5,618 nt of DNA from an uncultured Lachnospiraceae bacterium (GTDB lineage: Bacteria > Bacillota > Clostridia > Lachnospirales > Lachnospiraceae). The stretch covers positions 1 through 5,618 of the forward strand of contig CAJUSJ010000069.1 in assembly GCA_910588865.1 (NCBI GenBank), given 5' to 3'. Under the pieces are notes generated by a model that ran no database searches, was not told where the DNA came from, and worked only from the letters and a program-made list of their open reading frames with translations. Both the position numbers and the translations under genes were made by a program. Shown one piece after another: positions 1 through 5,170 of this stretch (positions are counted from its first letter, which is position 1; the number at the start of each line of letters is the position of its first letter).

Positions 1-1070
1 TGGAGAAGCATCTTCCCATCCACAGAAAAGCGCCTACTTTTGAGGAGCAGTCTACGGAGACAGAGATCCTGGAGACAGGAATCAAGGTCGTAGATCTGCT
101 TTGCCCCTATCAGAAGGGCGGTAAGATCGGTTTGTTTGGCGGCGCGGGTGTAGGTAAGACCGTACTGATCCAGGAGCTGATCCGCAACATCGCCACAGAG
201 CACGGCGGATATTCTGTATTTACCGGCGTAGGCGAGCGTACCCGTGAGGGTAATGACTTGTACCACGAGATGACCGATTCCGGCGTTATCAACAAGACCA
301 CCATGGTATTCGGCCAGATGAACGAGCCCCCGGGGGCACGTATGCGTGTAGGCCTGACAGGTCTTACCATGGCCGAGTATTTCCGTGATGAAGGCGGCAA
401 GGACGTGCTGCTGTTCATTGATAATATTTTCCGTTTTACCCAGGCAGGTTCTGAGGTGTCCGCGCTTCTTGGCCGTATGCCTTCAGCCGTAGGTTATCAG
501 CCTACCCTGCAGACAGAGATGGGCGCGCTTCAGGAGCGTATCACTTCCACAAAGAACGGCTCCATCACCTCTGTACAGGCAGTATACGTGCCGGCCGACG
601 ACTTGACGGACCCGGCTCCGGCCAACACATTCGCCCATCTGGACGCGACTACGGTTCTGAGCCGTTCCATCGTGGAGCTTGGTATTTACCCGGCAGTGGA
701 TCCGCTGGAGTCCACCTCCAGGATCCTGGATCCCAGAGTGGTCGGTGAGGAGCACTATGAGGTTTCCCAGAGGGTTATCCAGGTGCTGCAGAAGTACAAA
801 GAGCTTCAGGATATCATCGCCATGCTTGGTATGGATGAACTTTCTGAGGATGACAAGCTGACCGTATCCCGCGCGAGAAAGGTGCAGAGATTCCTGTCTC
901 AGCCATTCTTCGTGGCAGAGCAGTTTACTGGCTATGACGGACGGTATGTTCCTTTAAGCGAGACCATCCAGGGCTTTAAGGAGATCCTGGACGGTAAACA
1001 TGACGATATTCCGGAAGGCTATTTCCTGAATGCAGGTAATATTGATGATGTTCTTGCCCGCGTGAAATAG
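1..1070 (+). CDS. atpD: F-type ATP synthase subunit beta, 5' end missing
   Basis: This is the catalytic beta subunit of the F1 sector, which makes or hydrolyses ATP at the cytoplasmic face of the membrane. The reading frame is already open at the window edge (first full codon at base 3) and runs 355 codons to a TAG stop. The family is usually about 465 residues, so roughly 105-110 N-terminal residues lie upstream. Visible landmarks are the Walker A loop GGAGVGKT (bases 138-161), the GERTREGND segment with the catalytic glutamate (from about base 231), the Walker B-like strand DVLLFIDNIFRF (around 400-435), the SALLGRMPSAVGYQPTL segment, and the DELSEED loop, here DELSEDD (834-854). No frameshift is seen. 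The first ATG-like codons inside the window are not the true start. atpC follows after 11 bases, as in standard atp operons, so the two are cotranscribed. The operon promoter is outside the window. Confidence 0.98.
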   Translation, partial: EKHLPIHRKAPTFEEQSTETEILETGIKVVDLLCPYQKGGKIGLFGGAGVGKTVLIQELIRNIATEHGGYSVFTGVGERTREGNDLYHEMTDSGVINKTTMVFGQMNEPPGARMRVGLTGLTMAEYFRDEGGKDVLLFIDNIFRFTQAGSEVSALLGRMPSAVGYQPTLQTEMGALQERITSTKNGSITSVQAVYVPADDLTDPAPANTFAHLDATTVLSRSIVELGIYPAVDPLESTSRILDPRVVGEEHYEVSQRVIQVLQKYKELQDIIAMLGMDELSEDDKLTVSRARKVQRFLSQPFFVAEQFTGYDGRYVPLSETIQGFKEILDGKHDDIPEGYFLNAGNIDDVLARVK

Positions 1071-1081
1071 GAGGGTAGAAC

Positions 1082-1480
1082 ATGGCTGATATGTTTAAAT
1101 TAAAGATCGTCACTCCGGAGAGGATCTTCTATGAGGGTGAGGCCACCATGGTGGAACTGTCCACCACAGAGGGAGATATCGGCGTTTACGCCAACCATAT
1201 CCCCATGACAGCCATTGTGTCGCCTGGAGTTTTAAAGATCCACGAGACCTCCGGCGTCAGACGGGCAGCCCTCCATACAGGCTTTATCCAGATTCTGGCT
1301 CAGGAGATCACCATCATGGCTGAGGTTATAGAGTGGCCGGAGGAGATCGATGTGAAGCGGGCCGAGGAAGCCCGGATCCGGGCGGAACGCCGACTGAAAG
1401 ATAATCAGGCAGAGATTGATGTGCTGCGGGCCAAGATGGCTCTCAAGAGGGCGCTGACGCGTCTGTCGGCAAAGCAGTAG
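1082..1480 (+). CDS. atpC: F-type ATP synthase subunit epsilon
   Basis: This is the epsilon subunit of the F1 central stalk, which couples rotation and can inhibit ATP hydrolysis. It has 132 residues, normal for the family. The N-terminal beta-sandwich spans about residues 4-85 and carries the family segment TEGDIGVYANHIPM (29-42). The C-terminal helical hairpin spans about 88-130 and is rich in Arg, Lys, Glu and Ala. IDVKRA at residues 89-94 matches the I(L)DxxRA motif that binds ATP in the thermophilic Bacillus epsilon (family knowledge, recalled). The ATG is chosen because GAGGG (1071-1075) lies 6 bases upstream, directly after the atpD stop, which suggests translational coupling or at least cotranscription. 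It is the last gene of the operon: an intrinsic terminator follows about 35 bases after the stop. Confidence 0.97.
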   Translation: MADMFKLKIVTPERIFYEGEATMVELSTTEGDIGVYANHIPMTAIVSPGVLKIHETSGVRRAALHTGFIQILAQEITIMAEVIEWPEEIDVKRAEEARIRAERRLKDNQAEIDVLRAKMALKRALTRLSAKQ

Positions 1481-1512
1481 CAAGAATGACAGGATCAAGA
1501 AAATAAGATATA

Positions 1513-1557
1513 AAAAAGACAGGCCGCGGCCGGGAAAAACGGCGGGCCTGTTTTTTT
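1513..1557. terminator. Bidirectional intrinsic terminator between atpC and the tetR-type gene
   Basis: ACAGGCC (1519-1525) pairs with GGCCTGT (1545-1551). Further, less regular G/C pairing is possible between 1526-1532 and 1540-1544 around a GGAAAAA loop. On the plus strand the stem runs into seven T (1551-1557), ending the atp operon. On the minus strand the A-run at 1513-1517 becomes a T-run just after the stem, so the same hairpin can end the convergent regulator transcript. The regulator's stop codon is about 120 bases away, so its mRNA would include the antisense of the repeat element at 1565-1646. Confidence 0.85.
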
Positions 1558-1564
1558 GACGCGT

Positions 1565-1646
1565 ACGGGGCGGAGAGGAATATGGCCGCTAAAGCGGCCC
1601 CGCCCCGGCGCGGGTGAGTAGGGCGAAGGACCTCCCCTACTTGATT
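1565..1646 (+). repeat. Structured noncoding repeat element, copy A (candidate RNA)
   Basis: This is a GC-rich element matched by 4965-5045. I count 69 identical columns of 82, including an uninterrupted run at 1565-1585. As plus-strand RNA it folds into three parts. The outer stem is CGGGGCGG (1566-1573) with CCGCCCCG (1600-1607). A hairpin GGCCGC-TAAA-GCGGCC (1584-1599) is stacked on its 3' side, leaving the fully conserved one-sided loop AGAGGAATAT (1574-1583). A separate hairpin is AGTAGGG (1617-1623) with CCCTACT (1635-1641), followed by the conserved tail TTGATT. No protein of normal size is encoded. It starts 7 bases after the T-run of the atpC terminator. I do not recognise it as a named riboswitch or ribozyme. 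It could be a structured RNA or a palindromic intergenic repeat family. Confidence 0.75.
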
Positions 1647-1675
1647 GCCCGCGGTTGAGAAAATATGACAGGGTG

Positions 1676-2284
1676 CTAAAAGGGGATTTCGACATGAATA
1701 GAAAATTGTACTACGGATGTAAACCACCCGGCATACATTCGCGACAACTCCTCGGGAGTCTGTCTCATGCCGCTGGAAAGCCAGAAATCGATCATTCCAA
1801 TTAATCCATAGTTCAGAAATTCATTGCGAAAAGAGTCGGTTTCTTTATCAGCCCAAAAAATATCCCAATTTTTTGAATCCATAATATGATAATTAATGAT
1901 TCTTTTCCTGTTTAAAAATTGTTTAAATTGCTGATTGAAATGGGGATCTCCTGTAGGTCCTTGCATAAGCATATAAAATTTTTGGTGTTTTCCGATGTGA
2001 CGGAAGATGGCGGCCGCATAAGGATAGCTGGCATCACTTTTTTTCTGGATCATGTGGGAATCCAGGGCAGACTCAAGCTCTTCAAAGAAACGCGTTTCTA
2101 TTTCTTTTAAAAGTTCAAAAATATTGTCATAGTAATAGTAAAATGTACTCCGGTTAATATCCGCGGTTCGAGTAAGCTGTTGAACACTGATCTGATAGAC
2201 TGGAGTTTTCTTCATAAGCAGAAGCAATGCGTCTGCCATCTTCTTTTTGGTCATTAAGGAACGTTTATCATTCTGTGTATTCAT
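1676..2284 (-). CDS. TetR/AcrR-family transcriptional regulator
   Basis: This is a 202-residue DNA-binding repressor-type protein, a normal size for TetR proteins. The N-terminal domain (about 10-60) has the classic layout: a first helix with MADALLLLMKKTPVYQISV, then the helix-turn-helix VQQLTRTADINRSTFYYYY (about 34-52) and DNIFELLKEIE. The remaining residues (about 65-202) form a helical, aromatic-rich ligand/dimer domain with no close family I can name. It recalls the C-terminal domain of DhaS-like TetR proteins. The ATG at 2284 is supported by GGAG (complement of 2293-2296) 8 bases upstream; an internal Met at residue 11 is an alternative. It is divergent from the EIIC gene and very likely controls it and itself through the shared intergenic region. 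The gene is AT-rich compared with atpC. The ligand is unknown. Confidence 0.9.
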   Translation of the reverse strand: MNTQNDKRSLMTKKKMADALLLLMKKTPVYQISVQQLTRTADINRSTFYYYYDNIFELLKEIETRFFEELESALDSHMIQKKSDASYPYAAAIFRHIGKHQKFYMLMQGPTGDPHFNQQFKQFLNRKRIINYHIMDSKNWDIFWADKETDSFRNEFLNYGLIGMIDFWLSSGMRQTPEELSRMYAGWFTSVVQFSIHVEIPF

Positions 2285-2292
2285 GACATTTT

Positions 2293-2296
2293 CTCC
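2293..2296 (-). promoter_or_regulatory. Ribosome binding site of the TetR-family gene
   Basis: The complement reads GGAG, 8 bases before the ATG at 2284-2282. It fixes the start of the regulator at the first Met rather than the internal Met at residue 11, which has no equally good site in front of it. Confidence 0.7.
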
Positions 2297-2319
2297 ACTT
2301 TTGACACAATCTGATGAAG

Positions 2320-2353
2320 TGTTGGAATTCCAACAGTTTGTTTAAAACTGTTG
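2320..2353. promoter_or_regulatory. Two overlapping palindromes, candidate TetR operator
   Basis: A perfect 16-bp palindrome, TGTTGGAATTCCAACA, occupies 2320-2335. A second inverted repeat, CAACAGTTT (2331-2339) with AAACTGTTG (2345-2353) and a 5-base spacer, shares its left arm with the first. The motif TGTTG/CAACA therefore appears three times in alternating orientation. The site lies 36-69 bp before the regulator's ATG and just downstream of its predicted promoter. TetR proteins commonly bind such palindromes next to their own gene, so autoregulation is the likely role (inference). As RNA in the regulator's leader the same arms could form alternative hairpins. Confidence 0.65.
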
Positions 2354-2377
2354 TAACATTCCAGGGCTTTTTTTCTT

Positions 2378-2406
2378 ATTCTAAAGGAAATAAAAAAGCT
2401 TGTCAA
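2378..2406 (-). promoter_or_regulatory. Sigma-A-type promoter for the TetR-family gene
   Basis: Reading the minus strand, TTGACA (complement of 2401-2406) is followed after exactly 17 bases by TAGAAT (complement of 2378-2383). This is a near-consensus vegetative promoter. Transcription would start around 2371, giving a leader of about 87 bases that contains the palindromes at 2320-2353. Its -35 box overlaps the -35 box of the opposite promoter by five bases. Confidence 0.75.
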
Positions 2407-2428
2407 GAAAAGCGGAAAGGAGTAAATT
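2400..2428 (+). promoter_or_regulatory. Candidate promoter for the PTS EIIC gene
   Basis: TTGTCA (2400-2405) is followed after 17 bases by TAAATT (2423-2428). The -35 box matches five of six consensus bases and the -10 box four of six, so this is weaker than the divergent promoter. Transcription would begin near 2435, leaving a leader of about 87 bases before the EIIC ATG. The -35 box occupies nearly the same bases as that of the minus-strand promoter, so polymerase could not sit on both at once. Confidence 0.55.
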
Positions 2429-2521
2429 GTATAGAAATGTTGTGTGTGTGGGAGAATCTTTAGAAAGTTTACTGACAAAACAGGAACAAAACGCGAAAAA
2501 TCTGTTTAAGGAGATAGAAAG

Positions 2522-3832
2522 ATGAGTATGATGGATAAAATGACGGATCGTTTATCGGCGGTTGCGGCAGTCTGCGATGGAAATAAACATTTAAGTGTTA
2601 TTAAAAATACATTTGTGGGGACTATGGGTTTTGTTATTGTAGGTTCCTTTGCGACACTGTTTAATACAATTTTATGTAGCACATCGACCGGATTGGCAAA
2701 AGTGTCCGCATTTGCGTGGCTGGCAGCTTTAAGTCCTGTTTTTTCTACAGTAAATTATGTAACTATGAACTTGCTTGCTCTGATGGTTGCCATTTTGATG
2801 GGATATTTATATGGACAGAAAAACCATGTTAATGAAATGACCAGCATGCTGACATGCCTGACGGCCTATCTCTCAGTGTCCCCTTTGTCAACTACTGTAA
2901 AGAATGGGGATGCCGTTGCCGAGGTAAGTAAGGTGCTCCCTTCCTGTTCAACAGATTCTGAGGCACTGTTTACAGCTATTATCATATCTATTTTGGCGTC
3001 AGAGATACTTTTTCGTTTGACCAAAATAGAGCAGATCAAGATTAAAATGCCAGAACAGGTGCCAGCAAATATTGCGACTACGTTTAATAACCTGATCCCT
3101 GTAGCGATCACGTTATTTGGGATCGCTGGTGTGGGATCCGGTGTAAAGGCCGCAACTGGTATGTATCTTACAAATATTATTTACACAGTGGTTCAGGTTC
3201 CCCTTCAGGCGGTTGTCAATACTCCATTTGGTGCTGTAGCCTTGACTTTTACCTCACTGCTTTTCTGGTGTGTCGGTATTCATGGAAATCAGCTAATCGC
3301 GCCATTGAGAAGCCCGATTACCGCGGCGGCTTTGGCGACTAATATCTCTTTAATTGAAGCGGGTATGACGCCTACCGAGCCGTTTACAGGCGCGCTTTGG
3401 GTAGTGTTTATTACGATGACAGGTTCTGGAATTACTATGTCCCTGATTCTGTCTATTTTAGCTTTTTCCAAGAGAGAAGATTATCGAGCTATAGCAAAAT
3501 TGTCTTTTGTACCAGGAATTTTTGGTGTCAATGAGCCGATGATCTTTGGACTTCCAATCGTGCTTAACCCTTTGCTGTGTGTTCCCTTTATCTTGTCAGG
3601 ATGTGCGGCGGCGATAATTTCTTTTCTAGCATGTACCACTGGTTTCTTAACATGTAATTATGTATCGGTTCCCTGGGGACTTCCTGTTTTTCTCAATGGT
3701 TTCTTGGCGTATGGCTCTGTAAAAGCTGTTCTTGTCCAAATCGTTATTCTGGCAGTTGGTTTTCTTATTTATACGCCTTTTGTGAAAGCGGCTGATATAG
3801 TGTGGAGACGGGACATGAAAAAGAATCAGTGA
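2522..3832 (+). CDS. PTS system EIIC permease, lactose/cellobiose family
   Basis: This is the membrane component of a sugar phosphotransferase system, which carries a beta-glucoside or disaccharide-type sugar inward while EIIB phosphorylates it. Its 436 residues suit a free-standing EIIC of the CelB/LacE/ChbC family. Hydrophobic segments recur along the chain (for example about 30-51, 82-98, 148-164, 190-205, 236-252, 350-375 and 400-422). Family signatures are KMPEQVP (175-181), WCVGIHGNQLIAP with His254, GVNEPMIFGLPIVLNP with Glu338, and VPWGLPVFLNGF from 383. The His-Glu spacing of 84 equals that of His250/Glu334 in the chitobiose permease structure as I recall it, so the sugar site looks intact. 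AAGGAG (2508-2513) sits 8 bases before the ATG. No EIIA, EIIB or glycosidase gene adjoins it. It is AT-rich compared with its outer neighbours. The substrate cannot be told from sequence. Confidence 0.93.
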   Translation: MSMMDKMTDRLSAVAAVCDGNKHLSVIKNTFVGTMGFVIVGSFATLFNTILCSTSTGLAKVSAFAWLAALSPVFSTVNYVTMNLLALMVAILMGYLYGQKNHVNEMTSMLTCLTAYLSVSPLSTTVKNGDAVAEVSKVLPSCSTDSEALFTAIIISILASEILFRLTKIEQIKIKMPEQVPANIATTFNNLIPVAITLFGIAGVGSGVKAATGMYLTNIIYTVVQVPLQAVVNTPFGAVALTFTSLLFWCVGIHGNQLIAPLRSPITAAALATNISLIEAGMTPTEPFTGALWVVFITMTGSGITMSLILSILAFSKREDYRAIAKLSFVPGIFGVNEPMIFGLPIVLNPLLCVPFILSGCAAAIISFLACTTGFLTCNYVSVPWGLPVFLNGFLAYGSVKAVLVQIVILAVGFLIYTPFVKAADIVWRRDMKKNQ

Positions 3833-3904
3833 AGGCCTGATCTATATGGTGGATCGTCCCGGCAGCAAAAGATATAGTATTTTCTGGGAAGGCGGATAGA
3901 TAAT

Positions 3905-3933
3905 TTGCCTTTTCGTATATAATATGATATACT
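3905..3933 (+). promoter_or_regulatory. Promoter for the nucleotidyltransferase gene
   Basis: TTGCCT (3905-3910) and TATACT (3928-3933) are separated by exactly 17 bases, giving a good sigma-A-type promoter. A second TATAAT (3918-3923) lies within the spacer but lacks a matching -35 box. The start point would be near 3940, about 47 bases before the ATG. GTATAT (3915-3920) and ATATAC (3927-3932) form an inverted repeat across the -10 region, which may be only AT-rich chance. The promoter makes the downstream gene independent of the EIIC gene, although no EIIC terminator is visible. Confidence 0.65.
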
Positions 3934-3986
3934 TTCAGAAATACACATAATAAACAGCAGTTGGCTGGCAAGCGGGAGGTTCTATT

Positions 3987-4907
3987 ATGAAAAAAACAAC
4001 ACTAGTGATCATGGCGGCAGGGATCGGAAGCCGGTTCGGAGGCGGCATCAAACAGTTGGAGCCAGTGGGGCCGGGCGGAGAGATCATCATGGACTACTCC
4101 ATCCACGATGCCCTGGAAGCGGGTTTCAACAAGATCGTGTTTATCATTCGAAAGGATCTGGAGAAAGATTTTAAAGAAGTCATCGGCAGCAGGATCGAGA
4201 GGATCGCGGATGTGGAGTATGCCTTCCAGGAGCTGGATAACCTGCCAGAGGGGTTTGAGAAGCCAGGGGACAGAACCAAGCCGTGGGGCACCGGTCAGGC
4301 GGTTCTCAGTGTGAAGGGCCTGGTGGATGGTCCGTTCATTGTGATCAACGCGGACGATTATTATGGAAAAGAAGGTTTTAAGAAGATCCACGATTACATG
4401 GTAAATGAGATGGATGAGGAGGCAGAGGTTTATGACCTGTGCATGGGCGGATTTATGCTGGTCAATACCTTAAGCGAGAACGGCGGAGTTACCCGAGGAG
4501 TGTGCAGGGTAGGAGCGGATGGCTATCTGGAGACCGTGACAGAGACTTATGATATCCAGAAGGCCGGCGACCAGTTAAAGGCGTCTGATGAACAGGGCAA
4601 TCCGGTTTCTTTAACCATAGATTGTCCGGTATCCATGAACATGTGGGGCCTTCCGGCTTCCTTCTTAGATGAGCTGGAGAAGGGCTTCCCGGAGTTTTTA
4701 TCATCTCTTAAGGAGGGAGATCTGAAGTCTGAGTACTTGCTGCCTAAGATCATTGATAAGCTGGTGGAGCAGGGAAGGGCCAAAGTGAAGGTCCTGGAGA
4801 CTCCTGATAAATGGTTCGGGGTTACATATAAGGAGGACAAGCAGGCAGTGGTGGATTCTTTAAGGTCTCTCATAGCCCAAGGGGTTTATCCGGAGAGATT
4901 GTCATAA
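3987..4907 (+). CDS. Sugar-phosphate nucleotidyltransferase family protein (NTP transferase)
   Basis: This is a 306-residue cytoplasmic enzyme of the nucleotidyltransferase (GT-A-like) fold that would join an NTP to a sugar phosphate or similar alcohol phosphate. Motifs in order are the nucleotide-binding loop AAGIGSRFGGGIKQL (10-24) with the GxGSR signature and Lys22, WGTGQAV (100-106), and the metal-binding INADDYYG (120-127) with Asp123/Asp124. The late segment is IDCPVSMNMWG (211-221), then a conserved-looking C-terminal stretch TPDKWFGVTYKED (272-284). Such proteins are often labelled UTP-glucose-1-phosphate uridylyltransferase-like, but the sequence differs from classical GalU, so the substrate is left open. 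GGGAGG (3974-3979) lies 7 bases before the ATG. It has its own promoter and terminator, so it is probably monocistronic. It is clearly GC-richer than the preceding permease gene. Confidence 0.88.
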   Translation: MKKTTLVIMAAGIGSRFGGGIKQLEPVGPGGEIIMDYSIHDALEAGFNKIVFIIRKDLEKDFKEVIGSRIERIADVEYAFQELDNLPEGFEKPGDRTKPWGTGQAVLSVKGLVDGPFIVINADDYYGKEGFKKIHDYMVNEMDEEAEVYDLCMGGFMLVNTLSENGGVTRGVCRVGADGYLETVTETYDIQKAGDQLKASDEQGNPVSLTIDCPVSMNMWGLPASFLDELEKGFPEFLSSLKEGDLKSEYLLPKIIDKLVEQGRAKVKVLETPDKWFGVTYKEDKQAVVDSLRSLIAQGVYPERLS

Positions 4908-4924
4908 ATTGCAGGGCAGGGATT

Positions 4925-4958
4925 GCCGCGTCAGGGGATATGCTGACGCGGCTTTCTT
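4925..4958 (+). terminator. Intrinsic terminator of the nucleotidyltransferase gene
   Basis: GCCGCGTCAG (4925-4934) pairs perfectly with CTGACGCGGC (4943-4952) around an 8-base loop, followed by TTTCTT. It starts 17 bases after the stop codon. The repeat element copy B begins 6 bases beyond the T-rich tail. Confidence 0.9.
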
Positions 4959-4964
4959 ATGTAC

Positions 4965-5045
4965 ACGGGGCGGAGAGGAATATGGACGCTAAGGCGGCCC
5001 CGTCCTGGCACGGCGAGTAGAGGGAAGGGCAACCCCTGCTTGATT
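4965..5045 (+). repeat. Structured noncoding repeat element, copy B (candidate RNA)
   Basis: This is the second copy of the element at 1565-1646, in the same orientation and offset by exactly 3400 bp, with one single-base deletion relative to copy A. The outer stem is CGGGGCGG (4966-4973) with CCGTCCTG (5000-5007). Two C-to-T changes from copy A turn G-C pairs into G-U pairs. The stacked hairpin (4984-4999) keeps five of six pairs, with an A-G mismatch at 4986/4997. The 3' hairpin pairs AGTAG(a)GGG (5016-5024) with CCCCTGCT (5033-5040), again with a wobble in place of an A-U pair. The loop AGAGGAATAT (4974-4983) and the tail TTGATT are unchanged. It lies just after the nucleotidyltransferase terminator and about 125 bases before the next gene. 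Confidence 0.75.
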
Positions 5046-5159
5046 TATGTGGATTCCTCTTCTCGCGGCAGCCCCCGCGCGAAAACGGGTTTGCGGAAGC
5101 TTACAGGAAAGTGAGGATTTTAGACAGGCACAGCCGCATAGAATGAAGTAAAGAAAAAC

Positions 5160-5164
5160 AGGAG
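5160..5164 (+). promoter_or_regulatory. Ribosome binding site of the edge gene
   Basis: AGGAG lies 6 bases before the ATG at 5171. It decides this start and is the main evidence that the open frame running off the window is a real gene. Between the end of copy B and this site (5046-5159) I see only a short G/C hairpin (5063-5082, TCGCG with CGCGA) and no convincing vegetative promoter. Confidence 0.75.
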
Positions 5165-5170
5165 AAGTTT

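Noticed and set aside
132..1070. A beta-subunit start inside the window at base 132
   Set aside because: The frame is open to the window edge and residues before base 132 (EKHLPIHRKAPTFEEQ and so on) are typical ATP synthase beta sequence, so the gene simply begins upstream.
1565..1646. The element as a pistol, hammerhead or twister self-cleaving ribozyme
   Set aside because: The conserved cores I remember for these (for example CUGAUGA...GAAA for hammerhead) are absent, and the stem layout does not match.
2281..2478. Minus-strand 65-codon frame overlapping the regulator's start
   Set aside because: It begins at a TTG with no ribosome site, runs through the promoters and palindromes, and has no recognisable protein features. 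It is intergenic by chance.
3765..3971. Minus-strand 68-codon frame after the permease
   Set aside because: It overlaps the permease end and the nucleotidyltransferase promoter, with no ribosome site or family resemblance.
4002..4391. Minus-strand 129-codon frame inside the nucleotidyltransferase gene
   Set aside because: It is a mirror of the motif-bearing coding strand and has no independent support.
1565..5045. The two element copies as a CRISPR array or the ends of an insertion sequence
   Set aside because: There are only two copies 3.4 kb apart, in direct orientation, with no regular spacers, no transposase and no target-site duplication seen. The intervening genes are ordinary.
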